DNA of 7,506 bases, from contig WRKC01000060.1 in assembly GCA_009778275.1 (NCBI GenBank), positions 1 to 7,506 on the forward strand, in the 5' to 3' direction. This document shows positions 1-6,635 of the stretch, one piece after another. The position numbers were made by a program, and so were the translations under genes. The first letter of the stretch is position 1; the number at the start of each line of letters is the position of its first letter. The stretch is from Methanomassiliicoccaceae archaeon (GTDB lineage: Archaea; Thermoplasmatota; Thermoplasmata; Methanomassiliicoccales; Methanomethylophilaceae). Below the pieces are notes generated by a model. It did not search any database and was not told where the DNA came from. It worked only from the letters and a program-made list of their open reading frames with translations.

Positions 1-226
1 GCGCCCGCCGATGGTGGACATCGGGTTCAGGGGCCCCGCATCGGTAAGAGGACTCCACCCCTCGGGATTCGAGGAGGTGCTCGTCCACAACGTAGACGGG
101 CTTGAGGGGATAGACCCCAAGGTACAGGCCGTACGCATAGGCGGGACGGTCGGCACCAAGAAAAGGATCGCGATAGAGGACCGCGCCGCAGAACTCGGCA
201 TCAGGGTCCTCAACAGGATGGTGTGA
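1..226 (+). CDS. rpl32e: Large-subunit ribosomal protein L32e (eL32), C-terminal part
   Basis: This is the end of eL32, a small basic rRNA-binding protein of the archaeal and eukaryotic large subunit, absent from bacteria. The reading frame is open from base 2 to the TGA at 224-226, and the start lies upstream of the window. The visible 74 residues match the conserved C-terminal half of the family: a PPM(V/P)xIG-type segment, LHPSGFEEVLVHNV (family form LPSGFxxxLVHN), a GTVGTKKR segment aligned with the SxKKR region, and the closing ERAAxLxIRVLN-type helix (here EDRAAELGIRVLN). The ATG at 11-13 is internal methionine of the PPM motif, not a start. L32e directly before L19e and L18 is the standard archaeal order. 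Its stop lies inside the ribosome-binding region of L19e. Confidence 0.95.
   Translation, partial: RPPMVDIGFRGPASVRGLHPSGFEEVLVHNVDGLEGIDPKVQAVRIGGTVGTKKRIAIEDRAAELGIRVLNRMV
220..223 (+). promoter_or_regulatory. Weak Shine-Dalgarno site deciding the L19e start
   Basis: GGTG at 220-223, followed by TGA, partly matches the archaeal GGAGGTGAT ribosome-binding consensus and sits 5 bases before the ATG at 229. The alternative GTG start at 223 would use the last base of this site and would have no good site of its own. Confidence 0.45.
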
Positions 227-228
227 AC

Positions 229-687
229 ATGGATCTGAAGAACCAGAGAAGAATGGCATCCGAGATCCTCAAATGCGGTGAGAACAGGGTCTGGATGGAT
301 CCCGACAAACTCGAGGACATCGAAGAGTGCATCACCCGTTCGGACATCCGTATCGCGGTAGAATCGGGATTGATAAAGGCGAAGCCCAGACAGGGCTCGT
401 CCAAAGGAAGGATAAGATACGCGAAAGAACAGAAGGCCAGCGGAAAGAGGAAGGGCCCGGGCAGCAGAAAAGGAACAGCAAACGCACGCGTTCCCGACAA
501 GCGCAGGTGGATATCCACCATCAGGCCCATCCGCGACGAGCTGAAGACCCTGAGGGCGGAAGGGAAGATAACCCCCTCCGTCTACAGGTTCTACTACAGA
601 AGGGCGAAGGGTGGGGTCTACAAATCCCGCAGGAACCTCAGGCAGCACATGATAGCCGCCGGCCACCTTAAAGAGGAGGAGATCTGA
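229..687 (+). CDS. rpl19e: Large-subunit ribosomal protein L19e (eL19)
   Basis: eL19 is an archaeal and eukaryotic large-subunit protein that binds 23S rRNA and contributes to an inter-subunit bridge. From the ATG at 229 the product has 152 residues, the normal archaeal length. It opens with the family signature MDLKNQRRMA, then the ILKCGxxRVWxDP motif (residues 13-25). A very basic linker rich in Gly, Lys and Arg follows (about 55-95), then a C-terminal helical part with TPSVYRFYYRRAKGG and the YKSRRNLRQHM segment. A GTG at 223 would add only two residues and overlap the L32e stop by 4 bases. I prefer 229 because the family begins at MDL and because GGTG lies 5 bases upstream of it. The stop TGA shares its A with the L18 ATG, so the two are probably translationally coupled. 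Confidence 0.95.
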   Translation: MDLKNQRRMASEILKCGENRVWMDPDKLEDIEECITRSDIRIAVESGLIKAKPRQGSSKGRIRYAKEQKASGKRKGPGSRKGTANARVPDKRRWISTIRPIRDELKTLRAEGKITPSVYRFYYRRAKGGVYKSRRNLRQHMIAAGHLKEEEI

Positions 688-1187
688 TGGCGACAGGACC
701 GAGATATAAAGTTGCGTTCCGAAGAAGAAGAGAATACCGTACCGACTATTACGCTAGGAAGAAGCTCCTCAGGAGCGGCGAGTCCAGGGCAGTGATAAGA
801 AGGTCCAACAAAAACATCACAGTCCAGTTTGTCGATTTCGACATGGACGGAGATATAGTCAGAGCGGCGGCGACCACCAAAGAGTTGCGCAAAATGGGAT
901 GGACGTATTCATGTTCCTCGATCCCCGCAGCGTACCTTGTCGGGTTCCTTGCAGGCAAAAGGGCATTGAAGGAAGGCATAGAGTATGCCGTTCCGGACAT
1001 CGGCATGCAGAATCCGAAGCACGGAGGAGTGCTGTTCGCGGCAGTGAAAGGCATGGCCGATGCGGGATTGGAGGTTCCTCACAGCGAGGACGTCGCTCCC
1101 GCCGAGGACAGGATCAAAGGAAAGCACATCGACGGCGGCATAGAGGCCGCGCTGAGCAGCATGAAACAGAAGATGGAGGCTGATTGA
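687..1187 (+). CDS. rpl18: Large-subunit ribosomal protein L18 (uL18)
   Basis: uL18 binds 5S rRNA and helps dock it in the central protuberance. The product has 166 residues. It shows the archaeal N-terminus YKVAFRRRREYRTDYYARKKLL (given here as a description of residues 7-28), the RxVIRRSNKNITVQ strand that contacts 5S rRNA, and the AAYLVGFLAGKRAL helix. The acidic and glycine-rich C-terminal stretch includes the HSEDVAPAEDRIKGKHI motif typical of archaeal forms. The ATG shares one base with the L19e stop. A strong site, GGAGGA at 675-680 inside L19e, lies 6 bases upstream and supports this start. The stop is one base before S5. Confidence 0.96.
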   Translation: MATGPRYKVAFRRRREYRTDYYARKKLLRSGESRAVIRRSNKNITVQFVDFDMDGDIVRAAATTKELRKMGWTYSCSSIPAAYLVGFLAGKRALKEGIEYAVPDIGMQNPKHGGVLFAAVKGMADAGLEVPHSEDVAPAEDRIKGKHIDGGIEAALSSMKQKMEAD

Positions 1188-1188
1188 G

Positions 1189-1866
1189 ATGGAATGGATA
1201 CCCAAGACAAGACTGGGCCAGATGGTCCTCAACGGTGAGGTCACGACCATGGGTGCCGCGCTGGAAACGGGTCTGCCTCTCCGCGAAGCGGAGATAGTGG
1301 ACATACTCCTGCCGGACCTCAAGGATGAGGTGATAGACCTTAACATGGTCCAGAGGATGACCGACTCCGGAAGGAGGGTAAGGTTCGCGGTGACCTGCAT
1401 CGTCGGCAACGGCGACGGTTTCATCGGGATCGGAAGGGCGAAAGGCAAAGAAGTGGGACCGTCGATCAAGAAGGCCATCGATAACGCGAAGCTCAACATA
1501 ATCGAAGTGAAGAGAGGATGCGGTTCATGGGAATGCGGATGCGGTCTGCCCCACACGCTGCCCTTCGAGGTGGTCGGGCGCACAGGGTCCGTCACGGTGT
1601 TCCTGAAACCGGCACCCCGCGGCATATCGCTCGCGGTCGGTGACGTGGCAAAGAGTCTGCTGACGCTTGCGGGCGTGAACGATGCGTGGGGCTTCGCAAG
1701 AGGCAACACGAAGACAAAGGTCAACTATGCAATGGCGACCTTCGAGGCGCTGAAGATGACAGCCCGCATGAGGGTCACCGAGGAGCAGGCAGCGAACCTC
1801 AAGATCGTTCCGGGCCCGGTGGGGATAAAGTTCTCCGAGACAGACGTCAACGCCAAGGAGGAGTGA
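1189..1866 (+). CDS. rps5: Small-subunit ribosomal protein S5 (uS5)
   Basis: uS5 is a universal 30S protein near the mRNA entry and decoding region, involved in translational accuracy. The product has 225 residues, the archaeal length. The N-terminal extension (1-52) is followed by the double-stranded-RNA-binding-like S5 N domain (about 55-115) with VGNGDGFIGIGRAKGKEVGP at 72-91. Next comes the archaeal RGCGSWECGCG segment with cysteines at 111, 116 and 118, and the C-terminal domain (about 128-195) with RTGSVTVFLKPAPRG and the FARGNTKTKVN strand. The three clustered cysteines recur in archaeal S5; whether they bind metal cannot be told from sequence. GGAGG at 1175-1179, inside L18, lies 9 bases upstream of the ATG. 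L30 begins 2 bases after the stop. Confidence 0.97.
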   Translation: MEWIPKTRLGQMVLNGEVTTMGAALETGLPLREAEIVDILLPDLKDEVIDLNMVQRMTDSGRRVRFAVTCIVGNGDGFIGIGRAKGKEVGPSIKKAIDNAKLNIIEVKRGCGSWECGCGLPHTLPFEVVGRTGSVTVFLKPAPRGISLAVGDVAKSLLTLAGVNDAWGFARGNTKTKVNYAMATFEALKMTARMRVTEEQAANLKIVPGPVGIKFSETDVNAKEE

Positions 1867-1868
1867 AG

Positions 1869-2333
1869 ATGGCATTTGCGGTGATACGCGTACGCGGACA
1901 GGCAGATGTCAACAAGGACATCAGATACACAATGGGGCTGCTGGGACTTACCAGGGTGAACCATTGCGTGGTGCTCCCTCAGAACCCCTCCATAGAAGGC
2001 ATGCTTCAGATGGTGAAGGACTACTGCACATGGGGCGAGATCGATGAGGAGACCCTTTCCGCCATGATAAAGACGCGCGGGAGGATAACGGGCGACAAAG
2101 AGATCACCGGCGAGTATCTTAAGGAGAAGACGGGCTTCGGCACCGTCGAGGAACTCGCCAAGGCGATGATAGAGAATGATTACAGGATGAGGGACATGGA
2201 GGACGCAAAACCTGTCTTCCGTCTGCACCCCCCGATAAAAGGCTACGAGGGCAACAAACGTTCGTTCAGGAACGGAGGCTCGCTCGGCTACAGGGGCAAG
2301 GAGATCAACGACCTCATCAACAGGATGCTGTGA
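1869..2333 (+). CDS. rpl30: Large-subunit ribosomal protein L30 (uL30, archaeal long form)
   Basis: uL30 is a large-subunit rRNA-binding protein. This is the long archaeal/eukaryotic-type form, 154 residues, versus about 60 in bacteria. The start MAFAVIRVRGQADVNKDI is the family's first strand and turn. TMGLLGLTRVNHCVVLP forms the helix and second strand of the core fold. The archaeal extension runs from about residue 60 onward, with the KTRGRITGD motif at 68-76 and the HPPIKGYEGNKRSFRNGG tail segment at 120-137. The frame stays open upstream into S5 (back to an ATG at 1686), but that part is only a shadow. The start at 1869 is set by the family N-terminus and by GGAGG at 1857-1861, 7 bases upstream. 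Confidence 0.96.
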   Translation: MAFAVIRVRGQADVNKDIRYTMGLLGLTRVNHCVVLPQNPSIEGMLQMVKDYCTWGEIDEETLSAMIKTRGRITGDKEITGEYLKEKTGFGTVEELAKAMIENDYRMRDMEDAKPVFRLHPPIKGYEGNKRSFRNGGSLGYRGKEINDLINRML

Positions 2334-2337
2334 GGTG
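2332..2337 (+). promoter_or_regulatory. Shine-Dalgarno site fixing the L15 start
   Basis: GAGGTG at 2332-2337 is fully complementary to the CACCTC core of archaeal 16S rRNA and lies 6 bases before the ATG at 2344. It overlaps the L30 stop codon (2331-2333). It also contains the GTG at 2335, a possible but unlikely upstream start for L15. Confidence 0.75.
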
Positions 2338-2343
2338 GAGACT

Positions 2344-2766
2344 ATGCCAAGCAGAACAAGGAAAATGAGAGGATCGAGGACCCACGGGCGTGGGAAGAAA
2401 GCCGGCCGCGGAGCCGGGCTCATCGGCGGGCACGGACAGGCGGGCCTTTCGAAGACAGGCAAGATGTACATGCTGAGGTATGACAGGGACCACTTCGGAA
2501 GGCACGGGTTCAAAAGGCCTCAGTGCACGGTGCAGGCGAACAGTACGATCAACGTGAGCGAGCTCGCTGAGAATGCGGACAGGTTCGTTTCCATGGGGTA
2601 CGGGGTCAAAGAAGGGGATATGTATAATATCAACCTCACTGATGCAGGTATCGATAAACTGCTCGGGAATGGTAATATCGACATGCCTGTCAAAGTGACC
2701 GTCTCCCAGGTTTCGGCCAAGGCCCGCGAGAAGATAGCGGCCGCCGGCGGAAGCATAACAGAGTAA
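2344..2766 (+). CDS. rpl15: Large-subunit ribosomal protein L15 (uL15)
   Basis: uL15 is a universal large-subunit protein with a long extended N-terminal tail that threads into 23S rRNA. From the ATG at 2344 it has 140 residues, the usual archaeal size. The N-terminus MPSRTRKMRGSRTHGRG and the glycine-rich GKKAGRGAGLIGGHGQAG stretch are diagnostic of the archaeal/eukaryotic branch. DHFGRHGFKRP follows at about residues 46-56. The C-terminal globular domain has an INVSELAE strand and helix and ends in VKVTVSQVSAKAREKIAAAGG. The GTG at 2335 would add three residues (MET) but lies inside the ribosome-binding site, so I reject it. The stop is followed by a 22-base gap to secY, one of the two widest in the window. 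Confidence 0.96.
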   Translation: MPSRTRKMRGSRTHGRGKKAGRGAGLIGGHGQAGLSKTGKMYMLRYDRDHFGRHGFKRPQCTVQANSTINVSELAENADRFVSMGYGVKEGDMYNINLTDAGIDKLLGNGNIDMPVKVTVSQVSAKAREKIAAAGGSITE

Positions 2767-2788
2767 GAACGACGAGGAGAAGATTGGG

Positions 2789-4327
2789 ATGGAAGAACAG
2801 CCAAGCTTGTTGTATAAAGTAAAGCCGATAAGCGACAAGCTCCCCGCGGTCAAACGTCCTGAAGGCCATGTGCACTTCAGGACCAAGATGATGTGGGTCG
2901 TGGTCGTATTGGTCCTCTATTTCGTGATGACCAACGTATACATCTACGGCTTGGATCAGGCCAAATCCCTGGACCTGTTCGCACAGTACAGGACCATCAT
3001 GGCGGGAGCGTCGGGAACTATCTTGCAGTTGGGGATAGGACCGATCGTCACAGCTTCGATCATAATGCAACTGTTCGTCGGTGCAAAGATAATCAAGTTG
3101 GATCTCACCAACAATAACGACAAGGGATGCTATCAGTCAGTGCTGAAGCTGCTTGTCATAGTGATGATAGTGGTGGAGTCGGTGCCGCAGGTGTTCGGCT
3201 TCCTGGTCCCCTCCGCCAGTTTCGAGTCGATGTGGGGCGCGGGAGGAGCGAAAGCGCTGATCGTGCTGCAGCTATGCGTAGGATCGTATCTGGTGTTCTT
3301 GTTCGACGAGGTGATATCCAAGTGGGGCATAGGCAGCGGTATATCCCTATTCATCGCGGCAGGGGTGGCGCAATCGGTATTCACGGGGGCGCTGAACTGG
3401 TATCCGATCTCTTCGGGCGCAGCCATGAGTCTATCCAATCCGCCGGCCGGTACGATACCTAAGGCGATATACGTATTGTTCAATACGTCCTCTTCAGACA
3501 TGGTGAACGGAGGCTATGAGATGATCTTCCTGGGGGAACCCAACCCGATGATCGCGCTGATAGGGACGGTGATGATATTCCTGATCGTGGTGTACATAGA
3601 ATCCACCCGCATAGAGCTGCCGCTATCCCACGGCAATGTCAGGGGTGCGAGAGGCCGTTATCCGATAAAACTGATGTATGCAAGCAATATCCCCGTGATA
3701 TTGATGTCCGCGCTGCTGGCCAACGTGAGCATGGTCGCTCTGCTATTATACAGTAATGACTTCCTCAGCAGCATCCCCCTAATAGGCCATAATAGTACTA
3801 TCGGGTTCTTCAATAGCGATAGCACTACCGCCGCCGGAGGAATAGCGTGGTATCTGTCGGCGCCGACTGGCGTGAATAGCTGGCTCATGCCGATCCTAGA
3901 TCCGCTGGGCCATGGCAATGGGCACTCCCTCGTGCAGAATATGGGGCATGTGGTGATATTCGGGACCGTAATGATCATGGGTTCGATAATGTTCGCGAAA
4001 TTCTGGGTGCAGACCACTAATCTGGGCCCGGACGCGGTCGCAAGACAGATCCAGAAAAGCGGTATGCAGATACCCGGATTCCGCCGGGACCCGAGAGTGC
4101 TGAAAAGAGTGCTCGAAAGATATATTCCTACAATAACGATAATGTCGGGCGCCATGATAGGCGCGCTGGCCGCAGGGGCGGATATGATCGGTACCACAGG
4201 TCATGCGACGGGTACCGGCCTGCTGCTTGCGGTGGGCATATTGATACACTTCTATGAAGCGATAGGGCGCGAGCAGATGATGGAGATGAACCCGGTCCTG
4301 AGGGGATTCTTCGGAAGGGAGGAATAA
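2789..4327 (+). CDS. secY: Protein translocase subunit SecY (Sec61 alpha)
   Basis: SecY is the channel subunit of the Sec translocon in the cytoplasmic membrane; it passes or inserts nascent proteins with SecE and Sec61 beta, neither of which is in this window. The 512-residue product follows the ten-helix archaeal pattern: helix 1 about 33-52, plug region about 62-80, helix 2b with LGIGPIVTASIIMQLFVG (81-98), helix 3 about 116-140, helix 4 about 154-172, and the DEVISKWGIGSGISLFIAAGV motif across the helix 4-5 loop. Cytoplasmic loop 6-7 has LSHGNVRGARGRYPIK and loop 8-9 has KSGMQIPGFRRDPRVLKRVLERYIP, the two ribosome-docking loops. It is longer than M. jannaschii SecY (about 436 residues from memory), mainly in the outward loops at about 202-250 and 321-380. 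GAGGAG at 2774-2779 precedes the ATG by 9 bases. Confidence 0.97.
   Translation: MEEQPSLLYKVKPISDKLPAVKRPEGHVHFRTKMMWVVVVLVLYFVMTNVYIYGLDQAKSLDLFAQYRTIMAGASGTILQLGIGPIVTASIIMQLFVGAKIIKLDLTNNNDKGCYQSVLKLLVIVMIVVESVPQVFGFLVPSASFESMWGAGGAKALIVLQLCVGSYLVFLFDEVISKWGIGSGISLFIAAGVAQSVFTGALNWYPISSGAAMSLSNPPAGTIPKAIYVLFNTSSSDMVNGGYEMIFLGEPNPMIALIGTVMIFLIVVYIESTRIELPLSHGNVRGARGRYPIKLMYASNIPVILMSALLANVSMVALLLYSNDFLSSIPLIGHNSTIGFFNSDSTTAAGGIAWYLSAPTGVNSWLMPILDPLGHGNGHSLVQNMGHVVIFGTVMIMGSIMFAKFWVQTTNLGPDAVARQIQKSGMQIPGFRRDPRVLKRVLERYIPTITIMSGAMIGALAAGADMIGTTGHATGTGLLLAVGILIHFYEAIGREQMMEMNPVLRGFFGREE
4318..4323 (+). promoter_or_regulatory. Shine-Dalgarno site for the DUF106 gene
   Basis: GGAGGA at 4318-4323 lies in the last codons of secY and 7 bases before the ATG at 4331, with only 3 bases between the secY stop and that ATG. 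The arrangement supports coupled translation of the translocon and the insertase candidate. Confidence 0.7.
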
Positions 4328-4330
4328 CGA

Positions 4331-5077
4331 ATGCCTAACCCCGGAAGCCCGCAGGCCATGCAGCAGGTCCAGAAAACTATGCCGGCGATGCCGAAAGGCA
4401 CTCTGATCGGCATGTTCGCGGTCCTGCTGATAATGATGGTCGTCATGCAATTCAGGGGGCCGATAGGCCAGGCGCTGAACGTCGTGTTCCAGCATATAGA
4501 TTTCGACGGAAAGTATCCGGTGCTGACGCTGGTGATCGCAGGTCTCATCATGATCACGCTCAGCACCATCATAAGGTCGCTGATGACGGATTTCGTCTCT
4601 CAGGCCAGGAATCAGAAGATACAGAGCGATTTCAACAAAGAGATGAGGCAGGCGAGGCTGGAGAACAATCTCTTCAAACTGAAGAAACTTCAGGAAGAGC
4701 AGCCCAAGATAACGGCCAAGTCGATGGAGGGCAGCACGCAGATGATGAAGACCATGCCCATTACGATGATCGTCGTCATACCGATATACGCCTGGGTCTG
4801 GTTCTTCGTAGGCACCACCGCGCTGGATGCCGGGACGCTTGAGATAATGGTTCCATGGACCGCGGTGAACCTCGGAGATTATCTCTGGGTACTTCCGATG
4901 TGGATCATCATATACACTATGATCAGCCTGCCCATAGGCCAGCTTGAGAACAGGATCGTCAGGTATTTCCTTCTCAGGGAGCGTCTGAAGGGCAAGGAAC
5001 CGAAGAAGCCTTTGGAAGGTACGCAGAAACGCCTGAAAGGTCTGTTTAAACGCGACAGCACCCAAAACAAGAGCTGA
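4331..5077 (+). CDS. DUF106 membrane protein, archaeal EMC3/Oxa1-superfamily insertase candidate
   Basis: The 248-residue product is an archaeal DUF106 protein, a family related to eukaryotic EMC3 and TMCO1 and to bacterial YidC within the Oxa1 superfamily, thought to assist membrane-protein insertion. Visible hydrophobic segments are at about 24-40, 62-84, 142-161 and 185-205. Between the second and third lies a charged, probably coiled-coil stretch (about 88-130, with EMRQARLENNLFKLKKLQEE), the cytoplasmic hairpin expected in the superfamily. A methionine-rich segment (MMKTMPITMI, about 138-147) leads into the third helix, as in other Oxa1-type proteins. The C-terminus is strongly basic (KKPLEGTQKRLKGLFKR), suited to ribosome contact. 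It lies 3 bases after secY, which fits a job at the translocon. The function in this organism is inferred from family and position. Confidence 0.9.
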   Translation: MPNPGSPQAMQQVQKTMPAMPKGTLIGMFAVLLIMMVVMQFRGPIGQALNVVFQHIDFDGKYPVLTLVIAGLIMITLSTIIRSLMTDFVSQARNQKIQSDFNKEMRQARLENNLFKLKKLQEEQPKITAKSMEGSTQMMKTMPITMIVVIPIYAWVWFFVGTTALDAGTLEIMVPWTAVNLGDYLWVLPMWIIIYTMISLPIGQLENRIVRYFLLRERLKGKEPKKPLEGTQKRLKGLFKRDSTQNKS

Positions 5078-5084
5078 GGTCCGC

Positions 5085-5615
5085 ATGAGGATCACCATAA
5101 GCGGCCCCCCCGGTTCCGGAAAGACGACCGCATGCAGGGAGCTATCGGCCAGATTGGGAATTGAAGCGGTGGTCTTCGGAGAATTCTTTCGGAAGCTCGC
5201 TAAAGACAGGGGAATGACGCTGGCTGAGTTCGGCGAACTCGCCGAGAAGGACCAGTCCATAGATGAAAAGATCGACGGGATGATCCTGGAGGCCGCAAGG
5301 GAGAACCCCGATATAATCCTGGAATCCCGACTATCGGCGCATATGCTCACCAAGAACAACATCCCCGCTTTCAGAATATATCTGGGGGCAAGCCCTGACG
5401 TAAGGATAAGAAGGGTGGGGATACGGGACGGCGAGTCGTTCGACGATGTGTACCGCCACACCATAGAGAGGCAGTCCTCCGAGGCAAAACGTTACAAAAT
5501 GTACTATGATATTGATATCGAAGACCGAAGCGTATACGACCTGGTCATCAACACGGACAATATGGATCCGGAACAGGTCGTGAGCCGGATCATCGAGGAA
5601 ATAAAGGAATGTTAA
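5085..5615 (+). CDS. cmk: Cytidylate kinase, archaeal type
   Basis: The enzyme phosphorylates CMP or dCMP with ATP to give CDP or dCDP in pyrimidine nucleotide metabolism; it is cytosolic. The 176-residue product is the short archaeal form. The P-loop GPPGSGKTT sits at residues 7-15. The NMP-binding region has FGEFFRKLAKDRGMTLAEF (31-49), matching the archaeal GExFRxLAxERGxxLxEF pattern, then IDEKID at 59-64. ILESRLSAHML (78-88) corresponds to the family's (I/V)xExRLxGxM segment. The arginine-rich RIRRVGIRDG (107-116) and the ERQSSEAKRYKMYYDIDIED lid region (129-148) follow, then YDLVINTD. GAGGT at 5076-5080 gives a ribosome-binding site 4 bases before the ATG. The gene ends in tandem stops TAATAA (5613-5618) and overlaps cbf5 by 7 bases. 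This cmk-cbf5 neighbourhood recurs in archaeal ribosomal clusters. Confidence 0.95.
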   Translation: MRITISGPPGSGKTTACRELSARLGIEAVVFGEFFRKLAKDRGMTLAEFGELAEKDQSIDEKIDGMILEAARENPDIILESRLSAHMLTKNNIPAFRIYLGASPDVRIRRVGIRDGESFDDVYRHTIERQSSEAKRYKMYYDIDIEDRSVYDLVINTDNMDPEQVVSRIIEEIKEC

Positions 5616-6613
5616 TAAAAGACCCGAACACACTGCCGGACAGGTGGGGCAAGAGACCCTCCGACCGTTCCGTAGGCGAACTTCTGAACGGAGGAGTGAT
5701 AGCTCTCGATAAGCAGCCGGGCCCCACATCTCACCAGGTAACGGCGTGGGTGAAGAACGCGCTTCATGTCGAGGACATAAGCCACGGAGGGACGCTCGAT
5801 CCGTATGTGAGCGGAGTACTCCCGATCTGTCTGGGTAAGGCGGTCAGGCTGACCGATATCGTCCTGTCCTCGGACAAAGAGTACGTTTGCCTGATGAGGC
5901 TCCATAAGGACGTTGAGAAGGACAAGATAGTCCGTGTGATGGGGAAATTCGCCGGCAAGATATATCAGACGCCGCCGGTAAGGTCGGCGGTAAAAAGGCA
6001 GATGAGGATAAGGACGATAGAGGCCTTGGAGATCCTCGAGATAGACGCGCGCGAGGTGCTCTTCAGGGTATCCTGTGAGGCCGGCACGTACATAAGGACA
6101 CTATGCACGGACATCGGAGAGGCGCTGGGATGCGGAGCGAATATGGTCGAACTCAGGCGCACGCGTTCCGGATCAATGAGAGAGAGCGACGCGGCGCCGC
6201 TGCAGGACATAACGGATGCTTACATATTCTGGCAGCAGATGGGCAAAGAAAGGTGGCTGAGGGGCATGCTGATGCCCATAGAGGTCCTGGTCGAACCTCT
6301 GCCGAAGATAATAGTCAAACCGACCGCGGTCGATGCGTTATGCCACGGGGCGGATCTCAGTGTGAAAGGGATACACATGCTGGACGACGACATCAGAAAG
6401 AACGCGCTGGCGGCACTCATGACCGCAAAGGGAGAGCTTATCGCGATAGGCAGGATGACGATGTCATCCTCGAAGATAATGTCGTCGGACCAGGGAAAGG
6501 CGGCGGATGTGGAGAGGGTCTTCATGGACAGAGGCCATTATCCAAGGATGTGGAGATTCTCAACGGACATCGAAGAGATGCGGGATCCCGATCCGCATGA
6601 AAACGCCTATTAA
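5609..6613 (+). CDS. cbf5: rRNA pseudouridine synthase Cbf5 (TruB family, H/ACA RNP catalytic subunit)
   Basis: Cbf5 converts uridine to pseudouridine in rRNA, guided by H/ACA RNAs with Nop10, Gar1 and L7Ae; archaeal Cbf5 can also modify tRNA U55. The 334-residue product has the normal archaeal length. The N-terminal KDPN...RWGKRPSDRSVGELLNGG part precedes VIALDKQPGPTSHQV (30-44). The catalytic motif HGGTLDP places the nucleophilic aspartate at residue 64. The second motif gives tyrosine 92 in EYVCLMRLH, YQTPPVRSAVKR spans 119-130, and AGTYIRTLCTDIG (158-170) carries the conserved arginine 163. A PUA domain for guide or tRNA binding occupies about 232-307. The start overlaps cmk by 7 bases; AAGGA at 5604-5608 is too close for a good site, while GAGG at 5595-5598 lies 10 bases upstream. 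No guide RNA gene is visible nearby. Confidence 0.96.
   Translation: MLIKDPNTLPDRWGKRPSDRSVGELLNGGVIALDKQPGPTSHQVTAWVKNALHVEDISHGGTLDPYVSGVLPICLGKAVRLTDIVLSSDKEYVCLMRLHKDVEKDKIVRVMGKFAGKIYQTPPVRSAVKRQMRIRTIEALEILEIDAREVLFRVSCEAGTYIRTLCTDIGEALGCGANMVELRRTRSGSMRESDAAPLQDITDAYIFWQQMGKERWLRGMLMPIEVLVEPLPKIIVKPTAVDALCHGADLSVKGIHMLDDDIRKNALAALMTAKGELIAIGRMTMSSSKIMSSDQGKAADVERVFMDRGHYPRMWRFSTDIEEMRDPDPHENAY
6599..6613 (+). promoter_or_regulatory. Possible weak archaeal promoter for the downstream unknown pair
   Basis: An A-rich element GAAAAC (6599-6604) resembling a TFB-recognition element is followed by CTATTAA (6607-6613), a weak TATA-like box centred 26 bases before the ATG at 6636. That is the spacing expected for a leaderless transcript starting at the ATG, and the ATG has no Shine-Dalgarno site. 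It overlaps the last codons of cbf5. The TATA match is poor, so this is a suggestion only. Confidence 0.22.
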
Positions 6614-6635
6614 CGGCCACGGCATTCTACGTACG

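Noticed and set aside
1519..1545. Cysteine cluster in S5 (residues 111, 116, 118) as a novel metal site.
   Set aside because: The RGCGSWEC-C pattern is common in archaeal S5 proteins as far as I know, so it is not specific to this window.
1686..1868. Upstream extension of the L30 frame into S5.
   Set aside because: The extension is out of frame with S5, has low-quality composition, and L30 has a strong ribosome-binding site and the family N-terminus at 1869.
909..2513. Two minus-strand open frames (909-1724 and 1725-2513) of more than 260 codons opposite L18, S5, L30 and L15.
   Set aside because: Both lie over conserved ribosomal genes and show no family motif; they are shadows of strong codon bias.
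2617..2635. TATA-like ATATGTATAATATC inside L15 as an internal promoter for secY.
   Set aside because: No clear upstream B-recognition element, it encodes conserved L15 sequence, and it would give a leader of about 140 bases while secY already has a Shine-Dalgarno site and a short gap.
3896..5464. A 522-codon open frame on the minus strand across the end of secY, the DUF106 gene and most of cmk.
   Set aside because: It is antisense to three clearly recognised genes, its translation has no recognisable domain and is rich in His, Arg and Tyr as expected from reversed codons in GC-rich DNA.
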